A stretch of 64,000 nt of DNA from the NCBI GenBank assembly GCA_030549495.1, contig JAUIRK010001036.1:151001-215000 (forward strand), written 5' to 3'. Numbering within the stretch: the stretch's first letter is position 1; each line of letters starts with the position of its first letter. Source of the DNA: Nectonema munidae (lineage: Eukaryota; Nematomorpha; Nectonematoida; Nectonematidae). The notes beneath the pieces were generated by a model, which was not told the DNA's origin, searched no databases, and was given only the letters and a program-made list of their open reading frames with translations. The position numbers and the translations under genes are program-made. Shown here piece after piece: positions 1-11,469 of the stretch.

Positions 1-1031
1 TAATAAAGCGATTTAGGCAGCTTCATTTTAATAGCCACGGTATGCATCACAATACGTTCATATTTTTCGTCATTTTGATTGCAGAATTCGTGAATGATTC
101 TGTCTCGTAGTAGAGCATTCGATTTAATATGATTAACCTTTATCACTGCATAAGGGCATATTGCAAACGTCCAACCAATTTCTTTGCAACTAAATGCTGT
201 TGGTGTATAACGCAATGTATGCAGAATACTTCCAGGATACCCTTTTTAAGTGGGCAATGAAACCCCTGTATCTGCCTACCATGGAAGGAGCACCATCAGT
301 AGCACATGCAATTATATTTTTGATTGGAATATTATTTTCTTTGAAATAAGTGGAAACTTTATTAAATATTGTTTGACCTTTTGCATCGGTTTTAAGGCTT
401 CTTGCAAAAAGCATTTCTTCTTTAAATTTGTTATCATCTAGAAATCTTACATTTTCCTTTCGTGACCATGATACATAAACAATTTTACCTTCGTCTGCTT
501 TTTCAAATAGTTTTGTATATGAATCTTCTGTTTTGTAATAAATATTGTCTGCTTTTTCTAGTCACGAAAATGGCTAATAAAATGACTTCATTATTGCTTA
601 ACCCATTTAAGACCAATCAAAGCAGACGATATCTAAAAAACGCAGATGATTTATATTCAAAGTCATTGAAAAAAGCAGAAGATGAAATTACTTATGTTCC
701 AAAATAGGAACATTGGTCGTAAATGGGTTAATGTGGTTTCATCAATTACGCTTGAGTTGCTTAAAGGAATGCACTTTGTAATTATTCCAAATTAAAATAA
801 ATTTAAATTATCATGAAGTTTCCTAAAATATTGTATTGGTTGTTTTTTCTTTTGATTGAGCTTGGTTTCCAGATGAATCTTAAGCTTACTTGGCTTCATG
901 CTATCATTTGAAAGCACATTCATACATATGAGGCACATAGGTTTTGTTTCATTGCTTGGGGACAGAATAAATCCGTAAGTTAAATATTCAACAGAATATT
1001 GTCTACATTTCTTTTTCTTTGGAACAGACAT
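1..1031 (-). mobile_element. Broken hAT transposon, ZBED5/Buster-like transposase remnant
   Basis: Two parts of one transposase read on the minus strand. The N-terminal part (1031 down to 792) has a BED-type zinc finger: CLIC followed by a spaced histidine, in a context typical of ZBED5-like proteins (SPSNETKPMCLICMNVL). The second part (about 441 down to 1) carries the hAT catalytic-core words CATDGAPSMVGRYRGF, then further ZBED5-like sequence running off the window edge. The stretch between the parts is missing, and the space is occupied by non-coding DNA including a TTAA-flanked MITE. hAT transposases cut and paste DNA in the nucleus, but this copy is clearly dead. It lies in an intron of the PC2 gene, in the opposite orientation. 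Confidence 0.75.
602..727. mobile_element. 126-bp TTAA-flanked MITE (piggyBac-type)
   Basis: The ends are inverted repeats: CCCATTTAAGACCAAT on the left, and CCCATTTACGACCAAT when the right end is reverse-complemented (15 of 16 match). The element is bounded on both sides by TTAA (598-601 and 728-731), the target of piggyBac-type transposases. It has no coding capacity and sits inside the broken hAT remnant. Confidence 0.75.
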
Positions 1032-1691
1032 ACCGGGTATAAAACAAAATTAATACAAAAGCTATAAAAATATATCATTCTTATTTAGAATATATGTAAA
1101 ATTTCAAAAAAAATACAGGACTTAATTTGCGACCTAACTATAATAGGTCTTTTTTACATTTATTAGAAAGGAATATTAAATAGGTATTTTACCCGAAAAT
1201 AATTAACAAAAAATACTTTTAACTAATCAAGATAAATGACAAAAATTTGAAATAGTTATTTACAAAAATTTTTCTTTAAGAATTTGCATATTTTGAAACA
1301 ATTTAAAAAATAGACAAGTAAATTTACTTTTACAAAGTTATTTGTGATTAATTAAACAAATTAAAAAAAAATTGTAATACAGAAAGCACTTATTACTTTT
1401 TTTATTGCCTTGATGCTAATTGGAAAAATCTTTGCAGTACATTTTCCTATTTGTGTCAAAATTAAAGTCAGTATTTCTAAACTAATATTTTAAATATCTT
1501 ATCTTTTCTCAATGAAGTTTTGTAGTGACCTGAGGCGAAAAAAGTTCTTGTGAGAAGCTTATAAAACCCGAGTTGATAGCTTCGAAGAAATTGTTTCTCC
1601 ACAGAAACTATCCACCGTAACGTAAAGGTCCTAATCTTAAATATAAACAAAATCTTTTTTTTAATTTTAAGAATTTATAATATATAAAAAC

Positions 1692-1847
1692 AAAAGCAGT
1701 TTTAACCCCTTTCCAAGAATCCAAGGTATAATGAGGTGCTGATAAGAATAGGAAATTACCTTATAGTCTTTATATAAACTCAAACTTCCGATTCCTTTAT
1801 AACCTCATTATACCTTTAATTCTTGGAAAAAAATTAAATCTGCTTTT
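1692..1847. repeat. Fold-back repeat / MITE with arms of about 60 bp
   Basis: The left arm contains TCCAAGAATCCAAGGTATAA and the right arm contains its near reverse complement, the pairing running from about AAAGCAG to CTGCTTTT. There is a short loop and no ORF. This looks like a non-autonomous DNA element in the PC2 intron. I could not fix a target-site duplication. Confidence 0.6.
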
Positions 1848-2145
1848 CTTTATTCTTTTTACCTGAAGAGAGAAACCAATGAAATAAAAAACTTATGATT
1901 TGCTTTATTTTTCTTTCAAGCATACATATGCATTAAAAATAATTACAAGACATCTTTTAAAAGTTAAATTGTTCTGTGGACCACCAAAATAATACCATGG
2001 ACGCCCAATTTAATATTTTTTTGTGTGGACCCCCTGAAATTTCCTATGGACTCCGGTTGAGAATCACATTTATGATGTGATGATGAAGGTGATAATGATG
2101 TTGCCTATTATTTTTATTATTATAAATATTCTAAATTTCATTTAG

Positions 2146-2246
2146 GCAACCACGGATTTGTATGGAATGTGCACGAAATCGCATTCTGGCACTTCTGCTT
2201 CGGCTCCTCAGGCTGCCGGCATTTTTGCTCTTGCGTTGGAAGCCAA
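2146..2246 (+). CDS. PCSK2 (amon): PC2 exon with catalytic serine
   Basis: The acceptor is TTTAG before GCAACC and the donor is AA|GTTC. The exon encodes [19 protein letters not shown] and [11 protein letters not shown]. It ends two bases into a codon, completed by the C that opens the next exon. Confidence 0.93.
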
Positions 2247-5200
2247 GTTCTTTTTTTAACTTATATTGATCATTCATGTATTTTGAATTTAGTTGAAAAA
2301 ATTGTATCTAACTTCCATAATTTCCAAAAAGAGTTTCGACTCAAAAGTCGTCCGCATAAAAACGTGAAGGTTAGTACTATAAAAGGATAGTTTGGATCAG
2401 TGAGTGGAAGGGTTGAATTTTTTGAAGTTTCCAACAAAGTGTTATATTTTATTGTCCACGTTTTGCGTGAAATTAAATTCAAGATTTGAATTTGTAACAA
2501 TTGTATGATACATCAAGTGAAAATATGATTGCATCTTTTATTGCTGCTTTAGCATCACCATTTTTTGCATTTGAAATAATTTCTTAATTATCTATTCATT
2601 TTATACTTTTGTTAAATTTTTTGAATTATAGAATAATAAATTATATGTTACAATAATACTAACTAAATGAAAAATGTTTTAATTAAACTAATTATTATTT
2701 TTACAAAATTACTACTGTTTGTTTGTTTACAAAACAATTTAAGTTGAACGAAACGTATAGTTGTATCTTCAATTAATGAAAATGTCAAACTTATTTATTA
2801 TTTCTTAGAGAATTAAAAAGCATTTCATCATTTAGCTCCAATCTCACATGGAGAGATATGCAACATTTGACGGTGTTAACTTCAAAAAGAAATAGTTTGT
2901 ATGATCAAAATGGAGATTTCATGTGGACAATGAATGGAGTTGGATTGGAGTTCAATCATTTATTCGGATTTGGGGTTTTGGATGCCGGAGAAATGGTAAA
3001 ATTGGCTAAGATTTGGCAGCCCATTTCAGAAAGGGTTCATTGCCAAGGAGGATATATAAGCTCACAGAAGTAAAATTTTCCGTTTAAACTTATGTATTTA
3101 GGCAAGATAATAATATACTAGGTAAATTATTGAATGAATATTTTATATAATTTTAACTCTAGAAATATATATTATATATCACGTAACCTTGTTAAGGTTA
3201 ACATTTAGCAGACATCTCAACAAAAGATTATTATGTAAGTAAAAGAAGTGATATAAATTTTAGCAGGCATCCTTAAGGAATGGGATAAATTTTTGACAGG
3301 CATTAATAAGACATGATAAAAATCTTAAAATGCATATATTTGAATATCTTTTTCATTGAAACTAAAATATATATAATTGAACAATAGATGATGCCTCCTT
3401 GTAAACGGACAAAATCTATCCATATATTTGCTTTAAAGAAAATATTCGGAAAAGGAGGCGATTTATATCACTTCTTTTACTTACATAATAATCTTTTGAA
3501 ATATCCTTTGTTGAGATGCGTGCTAACTTTGAATCTTAACAAGGTTAGGTGAAAATATATATCATTTCTTTCGAATTACACTACTGACAGTAGGTGTTCG
3601 GGATAAATTTTACAGAATAATATTTGGATTTTTTTCAGACCTTAAAAATTTTTTTTACGCATATTACGCTTTTTTTTATTCATACACGAAAATACAACGA
3701 GAATGAAGGACTAAAACCCACAGAATTTATATATTTTGATTTATATATTGATCATTCATGTATTTTGAATTTAGTTGAAAAAATTGTATCTAACTTCCAT
3801 AATTTCCAAAAAGAGTTTCGACTCAAAAGTCGTCCGCATAAAAAGGTGAAGGTTAGTACGATAAAAGGATAGCTTGAATCAGTTTAGGTTTCGAGAATCC
3901 TCTGAAACCTAAACCTTGGAAAAGAAAAACTTATATCATGAATCATGATGATTCGTACCGACCATCAAAATGAAGAGATTATGATGAACTCTGCTCAATG
4001 CTCCCTAAACTCTGTGAAAACAATCCGAAATGAGCTAGAAAATTGCAATGGAGACTACGAGGCTCTCGCTAAAGAAAGAAACATACTAGACGATCTGATG
4101 CGCTCGCACAGCAGAATTTCTTGAAAATCTCCAGAAAAAAGTGTTGGAGGATCCTGGCATTAGAATTCGGGCTTTGTCTCGTGAATTGAATGTTTCAGCC
4201 TCTAGCATGAAGCTTTCTCTTAATGAAGATCTTCGATACTATTCATACAAGCGTCGCAGAGGTCAACTTCTCAAAGAAAAAGCCTGCCAAAATCGTCCGA
4301 TAAAGGCCAAAAAACTTTTGAGCAAAGTGAAACATTCTGCTAAAGCACAAACGATATGGTCTTTTCGGATGAGAAAATTCTTTGCCAATACCAAAAGCAC
4401 AACACGCAAAATAAAAGATGGCTTGCATACAGTCCAAATAACACTCCGTGAGCCACGCAGACTAAATTTTCCCAAACTGTGATGGTTTTCGGATGTGTCC
4501 TCTGAAGTTGATGTAATTACTCCGCATTTTTTGAAAAGGGTCACTAAAACGACAGGAAAAAATAACGTACTAAAATGACAATGCGGTCAATTTGACCGCA
4601 GTATGGAAATAATACTGCACATGGAAAATATGTAAAGATATTTGCGTTTATTAAAAATTTATTTGAAAAAGTAACATAAAAAAAGAATTATGTACAATTT
4701 TTACAAAACGTAATTGTTTTAGCTGAGCACTTTCCACAAACTGGGTGTTTGCATTCATCGCAATTTTTTGAAGCTTTGTTTCGACATCTATATATAAAAC
4801 AAGTCCTACGTGTAGCTTTATTTGAGCATTCTTCTCTTGTTTCTGATTTTCGTCTATTTATTTTTTTACGCTTTTGAGATTCCAAAGGATTATCAGAAGT
4901 ATCACAGAGTTCTTCAACTAACTTCAAGATGTATTCCCGACGAGGCATTTCAGAACTATTTACTAGTTTGTATAAAATCCAAGAGTTTATCAAAGCAAGG
5001 TCTAAAATATTGAAAAATACAGCCAAAGGCCACCTCTTTGTCTTTACTTTAGTCGAGTACATACGACACATTTGATCAATAATATCTACTCCAAATTTTG
5101 TAGAATTGTAGTAAGTAACAGTTTCTGGTTTCTTTTTTACTTCATTGTTAACAGAAACGTAATCATTGTGAAGACTGCTTAACATTAAAACAACTTTCTT

Positions 5201-8200
5201 ACTCTTTGCTTTGTATGCTGTTAAGGACATGTTATTAGTGAAGTAAATGTTTGAAGTAAAAACTAGAACCTTCTTCGTATACATTTTTTCCACTTCAATC
5301 GGAACTTCTTTTCTATTATGACGTAAAGTACCTATAAAGCTTATGTTTTCTAAAATTAAGTCAGAGACTAATTTTTTTGAAGTGAAAAAGTTGTCGCAAG
5401 TAATGTTGTAACCTTTTTTAGTAACCATAGCTTGCTTGACTAACTTTTTCACTACATATTCACCAAAGGACAATGTCCCTCTCTTCATCTTTCCCAAGAT
5501 ATGGAAAACCAGAACACAAATATTTTGTCTTTACATCAACCATCACCAGAACTTTATTCCATATTTGTCTGGTTTGCTAGGTAAATACTGTGTGAATGGA
5601 CATCTTGCTTTTGTTGGCAATAGTTGCTCATCTATAGTGAGTTCGGAAAAGGGACATAACACCTTCCGCTATTTTCAAAAATATTGACCAAACTTCAGAA
5701 ATCATCGCAAACTTATCTTCTTTTAAACGAAATCTTCTTTGAGTTTTAAGATCAAATCGTAAAAACTTTAGTACTTCTTCAAATCTTTCTCTTTGAATGT
5801 TATCTTTGAAAAATTGTATTCCCCATTTTTTTGACCATAAACTTCTTAGTGGGAGTTTTCTTGCTCCAACAACTCCTCTAAGCATGCACACGGCTAAAAA
5901 AATTTCTAAATCTCTAATTGAAAGATTCCATCCACTTTCCTCTCTATTTCCTTCTTCAATTGTACATTTTTGAATGTGACGTAAAATTCTTTCGTCAAAA
6001 ATGCACCTGAATGCCGACTTTGCATTATCGTCTATTTCACGAAAGGAATAAAAGTAGGACCAGGTTTAACTTTGAAAATATTCTGAGACAAAGTTCTTCC
6101 TCTTACAACACTAGTTTTATTCCATTCAGTCCCATCTTTAGCTAGAACCGTGCAATCATCCTCAGTTCTAGTTTCATAAGGAGCACTTGTTTGATCAAAG
6201 TTAGAGTTTTGACTTCCTTCATCATCGTGAAAAAACTTTCAGAATCACTTGAATCTTGATTGAAACAAGAGTATGATTCAACTTCAGACTCATAGCATAA
6301 TAGTTCATCATCACTACCAGAGACATTATCAAACATATCTTTCATATAAATTGAGGCTTTTGCTGCTGCATCACGAGTTGGTTTATCCATAAGAAAAGCA
6401 AAGTAAACTACAACAGGAAATAAAGACTATCAAAAATCGTTAGTGAACAGAAAGAAAGAGAAAGAAAGAAAGAAAGAAGGAAAATAATAAATAAAGCTGC
6501 AGTATTGCATATCAAAACAAACTTGACAGCTCTTCTTGTGATCTTTCATTTTTTTGAAAAAATAAATGTGTCAAATAAAGTGATTTATGCTTTTTTATAT
6601 CAACGTGCCAAATGTGTCAACTTTACAACACCATACAATATTTTATAATTATATATATTTGGGTTCTCTTTTCCGATTATTGTTTTCAAGTAGCAAAAAT
6701 ACCTTGTGTAGCACATGTTTATCACTGTGCGGTCAAATTGACATCAATGTCACTTGAGGTATTTTTTACTTTTTCTTCAAAATGAAGAATCGTAACTGTT
6801 TAATTTTTTACTTTAGAAAAAGAGTTAATTAAGTGGAACAAGATCAATGAAAATTGTTTAAATATTTTGAAAATTTTAAAAACACAGAGGTTATAAAGTT
6901 TAAAATGCGGTCATTTTGACCGCAATGTCATTTTAGTGTTAAGTTGAATTTATATGCCTACGTGGACTTGCTGACTACTGTAGTAAAGCCATGGGTAACA
7001 AGAGTGACCAATAATAGGCCATGTGTGGCAGCAGGATTTCGCGCCTTGTCACACCTCAGAAAAAAGTCAAAAATGATTGTCAGCTAACTTTTACGACTAT
7101 GCCAGTCCAAATGTTTGGCTTCCAAACTCCCAAGTTCTTAACCCGATGGATTATTATATATGGGGAGATTGGGGGGCCTGTGGAGAAAGACACCAATCGC
7201 TGTCCTAATACTACAAAAGCCCAGTTAATCGACAGAATTAAAAGTTTTTGAGACCCTTCCCAGGGAAAGTGTAAAATTAGCTTGTTCTAGATTCCGAAGT
7301 TGAATAGAAGCTGTAATAAATGTCAATGGCGGTTATTTTGAATAAAATTCTTTGATAAGTGTAATTTCTTTGTATATTGAATTTCTTTTAAATCTAATAA
7401 ATTTTGGTAGTTATCAAACAAATTTCTTTTTTCTGATGAAAATGACAAATTTATCCGAAAACCCTTATATCAACACATATTAAACATTAAAAAAAAGAAT
7501 AAAAAGTAAAACTTATAGACATTTGCCACTTTTCATTTTTGATTTCGATATGAGATAGTATTGGTGTGCGATTTCTTCATCGGACATTGTCGGTATAAAT
7601 ATAACGAATACTCTCGTTAAAAAACAGCAAAGTGCTCTCAAATATTTATAATATAGGCTTAAAGTCCATAAAAATAGCTTTGATTTGGTATATCGCATGA
7701 TACATTTGGTTGAGAAATGCGAAAGTTATAAGCGTTTTAATATTTGACTAAAATTTAATATACTAACACTACGAATAAACGAAGCGTACACTTACACGAT
7801 AAAATAAACCGTACACGCGTAACCTATGCTTAAAATTTCATCTATTTTTGAAAAGTAGAAATTGATTTTTCTGGAAAAAAAATTAATTATATATATATTT
7901 ATATATCTAATTTCTTAATAGAATAAAGTAATTTTTTTGATAGTTTTTGTATTTACATAATGGAAGAGTTGAGTCAAAGTAAAAAGCAATTAAATTAGTA
8001 AGCACACGTGAATAAGTCACTTTTTTAGTACTTTAATATCTCCAATATTTTTTGGAAACCGTCTTCTCTTTCAAAAAATAAAATGAAGAGATTGGGGCTA
8101 TTTCTCGTTATAATTTTTACATATTTCACATCTTTTTTATTTAGAAAATTTAGCACAAACAATTCCCTCACACTTCAAATGGATACAACTGCATGTGCTG

Positions 8201-10017
8201 GTTTGGTGAATGAAATAAATTTCCTGGAGCATGTTCAAGCGATAATTTCGGTGAAAGCAGAAAAACGCGGAGACATCACGATTCATATCACATCTCCTTC
8301 CCAAACACAGTAAATAAACGCAAATTTGAACTAATCAAAGTATAGAAAAGATTGTCACACTTTTCAAGACTCTTATTAGCAGATTAATAAAACCTTTCTA
8401 ATTTTCATTTCAGAACTATAGACCAATTTTGATAGAATCGGGTTTTTGAATTAAAGTATTGAACGTTTACTTTTTTCGTGTTATTAGCCATTTGCAAATA
8501 CTTGAGAAACGAATAAAAATAATTTATTTATTTTAAAATTAACTTAATAAATTATTTATTAGTGAAAATCAACCAATCATATGAGGGTTTTAAATATTTT
8601 GGTTATATCTCCGTGTACACAATTATTTACTAAAAATATTAAAACTTAGTTATTTTTATTTAAATGTTTGCATTTCAGTAGCAAATACAAGTAAACATGG
8701 AAAAAAAGAAATTAATCATTAGAAACAATTAATTTTGGGGTTGAATCATACCGTTTTCAAGTTCTTAAGTAAAAATCGGAAAATCACAGTAGTAAGCGAA
8801 ACTTTTTCGGTATTTAGGGCTTATTTTCAAAAAAAAATTCATATTCAATCTTTAAAATATTTAGGAGATTAAAGAAAAATTTTGCCGATACTAAAGTTGT
8901 AACATAACTAAGGGTGTTAATAAAAAATTGAAAACATATAGATAGTGTTTATTTACAAATTTTTCACTCAATACTTATCTCTTCTTTTTTTTTAGATTTA
9001 TTTTCTAAGTTAGTAAAAATGTTAAGTATGATTTATCTATGAAACAATTTATACTTGATTTTCCATGATTAAGATCAATGCTTTTGTCTCACCGAAGAAA
9101 AGACGATGATCATATTAGAGGTTTTCAGAGATGGCCTTTTATGACGACACACACATGGGCCGAAAATCCGCGTGGCTTGTGGAAAGTTCAAATCAGACTG
9201 GAAGGTATGTCATCTTAGTATTTCGATATACACGGCCTCTTTAGAATTAAAAAGGTTTCAAACACTTTTTTAGAACTTAGAACTGAAATTGGTATATCAG
9301 TATTTTTCAAGATCTTTTAATGAAAATTTAAATAAACTGTCTTTTTCATCCTAAAATACAAACCCTAGCTTCCATTTGTATTTAGGGATCTGTTTTACTT
9401 TACGGAATCTAGTAAAATGCAAAATTGATAAGATCTTATAATCTTTACTAAAGGCGTAAAAATATTTTGAACTGGTGATATATAAATCGTTTTTTTTTGT
9501 CAAAAAACTAAAAGTTTAAATATTTTCAAGCGTAAAAATTTCTATAGATATTAAATAAAATGCACCCCTTTCCACTAAATTATTTTTATACCTAAATACA
9601 TCCTTAATATATAATAAATAACTAAGCTAGCATGAAGTAAAATCAAATAATTAGTTACTTCATTTAATCTTTTAGATATATATTAATAAGTCAGGTAGAA
9701 TATCAAGTAACTACTTCCGTTTAAGCTAGCTAGCTGTTTTCATTTAGAATAATAATAATATAATCAATTACTTCTCTTTTAAGAGGAATAATTATTTTAG
9801 GAAAGAGAAATTGTATGCCAATTACAAAACTTCTTAAAATTTGTCTATACTTTTAGGAGGAAACAAGAACATAACTGGAGTTTTCACAGAATTAATCCTC
9901 TTTTTTCACGGCACGAAAAAGTCTCCGTACCTACATCAACTGGATCAAAAAGACAAAGCAACTTCAAAGCTAACAATCGCCAAAAAGTTACACTCTCGAT
10001 TTATGCGGGAGATTTAA
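2146..10017 (+). CDS. PCSK2 (amon): Proprotein convertase 2 (PC2 / amontillado), last five coding exons
   Basis: PC2 is a subtilisin-family, calcium-dependent endoprotease of secretory granules that cuts prohormones and neuropeptide precursors after paired basic residues. The five exons join in frame (792 bases, 263 residues plus stop) with GT/AG borders and matching phases. The first carries the catalytic serine in HSGTSASAP. The second continues the catalytic domain with [16 protein letters not shown] and [19 protein letters not shown], words diagnostic of PC2 rather than furin. The rest form the P domain, with [16 protein letters not shown] and [15 protein letters not shown], and a C-terminal tail. 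Upstream exons (signal peptide, propeptide, catalytic Asp and His) lie outside the window. The tail after the P domain is shorter than in vertebrate PC2. The introns are loaded with transposons, but the coding exons show no break. Confidence 0.95.
2262..2400. repeat. 139-bp dispersed repeat, copy A
   Basis: This stretch is nearly identical to 3744-3882, same orientation and same length, with only a handful of differences. It starts about 15 bases after the PC2 splice donor. Both copies happen to be open in one frame, but there is no start context, domain or similarity I recognise, so I treat it as a repeat of unknown class. Confidence 0.8.
2836..3069 (+). CDS. PCSK2 (amon): PC2 exon: end of catalytic domain
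   Basis: The acceptor is TTTAG before CTCCAATC and the donor is CAGAA|GTAAAA. The exon encodes [19 protein letters not shown] through [15 protein letters not shown] and ERVHCQGG. It ends two bases into a codon. Confidence 0.93.
3180..3563. repeat. Fold-back element with arms of about 85 bp
   Basis: The left arm runs from CACGTAACCTTGTTAAGG to AAAGAAGTGATATAAAT. The right arm is its reverse complement, from ATTTATATCACTTC to AACAAGGTTAGGTG, with a short insertion in one arm. The middle of about 200 bp has no ORF. This is a typical non-autonomous DNA-transposon structure within the PC2 intron. Confidence 0.65.
3744..3882. repeat. 139-bp dispersed repeat, copy B
   Basis: This is the second copy of the repeat at 2262-2400. 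Its right end abuts a short palindrome (AGGTTTCGAG and CTGAAACCT) and then the mariner remnant, so it may have been caught near that element's end. Confidence 0.8.
4542..6938 (-). mobile_element. piggyBac-type transposon nested in the mariner
   Basis: The element is about 2.4 kb and carries a transposase on its minus strand. Its right end reads TTTTAGTG followed by TTAA; its left end starts CACTAAAACGACA, matching the right end reverse-complemented (CACTAAAATGACA). The left flank keeps only GGGT, as if the TTAA copy there had lost three bases. Just inside each end is a palindrome: GCGGTCAATTTGACCGC at 4583 and GCGGTCATTTTGACCGC at 6907. On the left a second copy of the terminal motif (TACTAAAATGACA) lies 26 bases further in. 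These are candidate transposase-binding sites. Confidence 0.8.
4688..6390 (-). pseudogene. piggyBac transposase, broken
   Basis: Three open stretches (6390-6142, 5891-5628, 5497-4688) in order cover a transposase of the usual length of nearly 570 residues. The N-terminal part is acidic and serine-rich, as is typical of the family. The C-terminal stretch of 269 residues is uninterrupted. It contains [12 protein letters not shown], with a conserved catalytic aspartate, and [13 protein letters not shown], with another. It ends in a cysteine-rich zinc-binding tail ([20 protein letters not shown]). Stops and frame changes in the first half make it non-functional. An (AAAG)n-like run lies just upstream at about 6449-6480. 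Confidence 0.85.
7342..8144. other. PC2 intron, nothing recognised
   Basis: This is AT-rich intronic DNA between the mariner end and the next PC2 exon. Short open stretches here have no domain or codon signal, and I see no clear repeat. Confidence 0.6.
8145..8309 (+). CDS. PCSK2 (amon): PC2 exon: start of P domain
   Basis: The acceptor is TTTAG before AAAATTTAGC and the donor is ACACA|GTAAAT. The exon encodes [31 protein letters not shown] and [11 protein letters not shown]. The KRGD matches the RGD-type motif of convertase P domains. It is phase 2 at both ends. Confidence 0.93.
9074..9204 (+). CDS. PCSK2 (amon): PC2 exon: P domain
   Basis: The acceptor is TTAAG before ATCAATGC and the donor is GAAG|GTATGT. 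The exon encodes [17 protein letters not shown] and [19 protein letters not shown], a highly conserved block of PC2 P domains. Confidence 0.94.
9857..10017 (+). CDS. PCSK2 (amon): PC2 last exon: end of P domain and C-terminal tail
   Basis: The acceptor is TTTTAG before GAGGAAAC. The exon encodes [19 protein letters not shown], equivalent to the HGT...PY block that closes the P domain. A short basic tail ending [11 protein letters not shown] and a TAA stop follow. The tail lacks most of the long helical segment seen in vertebrate PC2. Confidence 0.88.
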
Positions 10018-11469
10018 AAATGGCGACATGAACAATTTTTCGCCTCATTTATGTAGATACCTGTGATACTTTCGTCTTATTTTTACTTAATCATTTGTCT
10101 AGAGTACATAACTTATACATATTTATTACATAAAAACATTTTTTAAATGCAAAAATTATAAATAAATATTCTTAAGCTTAATCAAAATACATCATACTTT
10201 TAGCTAATATGTATTCCGATCATGAGAGCAAACAAATCAAAAATTTTCCATTTATGCTCTTCCCAATTTTCGCAATTCAACATATATTTCACGTTTTGAA
10301 AGTTTCTTTCATTTATGGTTTTCAGATGAAACAATAAACAACATATATTGAGTTATATTATATTAGTGGCTTCAGAAAATTTTAAACCTTCACACTGTGG
10401 TAATGGACAAACCGCAGAAGAGGTATTGCGCATTTGCTATTTAATCTTTGAGGAACCATTTTTCAAAAGAAAGTCATTAAAGAAGTAACAGTCGTATGTA
10501 TGATTTTTTTGCTACTTCAAAATCTTCAGAACTGCAAAAGCAATTTCATTTTAAACAATTATTGCAGTAAATAAAAGGAAACCAACATTTTAGCATAATT
10601 CGTAAATAGCAATATTCTTTTCACAGTAAAATCATAGTATATTTTCAAAATTAGAGCTAGTGAACTATTTAAAAGAATTACTTTTTCAAAAGTGATACAA
10701 ATTAGCTTATTTCATTTCGGTAGGAAATTATTATTCATAGAACAGTAAAAAAATTCAAGCATTGAAAAAATGAATTGAAACGCATCAAAATGAAAAATTA
10801 AAAAGAAGAAGGTACACCTCTTTGAGGAATGACTAGAGCAACTGTAATCCTAGCGATGGTTATTAAAGGTTTAAAGTATTTTCTAGACTAAAATATTATG
10901 CAACGGAATCGATATATGATTTATTTTGAGTTATAAATTTTTGTTATTTGTCAAAGCAATTCCAAATATGCGTAAAATTTTAAGGATGAAAGAGAGAGGC
11001 AATTTGCGCCTTTGTTCACCTTAATTTTTTGAAAAAGTACTTCAAGAAATCTTTAATCGATGCAGTAATTCTTCTAAGAAAATGCGTTCAAAATATTTTT
11101 CAAGAATATTTTAACTCAAAATTAATATTAGTTCATTTATAAAACATTATTGTTATAAAAAAGCTTTTCTTTGTTGCAAAACGCAAATTTAGATTAAAAA
11201 GAAATTTTCTTATTAAAAGAGTAAGAAAAGATGTTAAAAAAGTAATTAAGGAATGAAGTTCGAATCAATATTAATTAATCTATTTCAAATGAGTCTATTT
11301 TTCTATTTACTATACAAGTTTATCCTATATAATATTAATTTTATCATAATTTTTATGTTGAGTCTAAAATAATCAAAATTCAAGGAATTTATAATCAACA
11401 GTTCAAGACAAAGTATAAAAGTAGAAAAACATAATCATTTTTATGGATTAACAAATATGAATTGAGGGT
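10018..11469. other. Convergent intergenic region between PC2 and AHCY
   Basis: This region holds the 3' untranslated ends of both genes. An AATAAA at 10161-10166 is a plausible PC2 polyadenylation signal, 144 bases after the stop. I see no ORF, RNA gene or clear repeat in the rest. Confidence 0.6.
10161..10166 (+). terminator. Candidate polyadenylation signal of PC2
   Basis: This is the canonical hexamer AATAAA, the first in the plus strand downstream of the PC2 stop codon. In DNA this AT-rich it could occur by chance. Confidence 0.4.

Larger units (their letters stand above)
3930..7341 (+). mobile_element. Tc1/mariner-superfamily element split by a piggyBac insertion
   Basis: The transposase relic is in two parts. 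The first (about 3939-4541) reads through the helix-turn-helix region, with [19 protein letters not shown] and a KRRRGQLL stretch, to a catalytic-core stretch ending at HFLKR. The second (from 6939) resumes at [10 protein letters not shown], then [20 protein letters not shown], and ends with INVNGGYFE and a stop. WQQD is the second catalytic aspartate region. Between the two lies a complete piggyBac-type insertion. The reading frame also has several other breaks, so the copy is dead. The sequence resembles, from memory, mariner transposases abundant in copepods. It sits in the PC2 intron in the gene's own orientation. Confidence 0.8.

Noticed and set aside
2169-3872. Frames of about 40-80 codons sharing [15 protein letters not shown], at two places
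   Set aside because: They come from the 139-bp repeat; the first frame also starts inside a PC2 exon in the wrong frame. No evidence of a protein.
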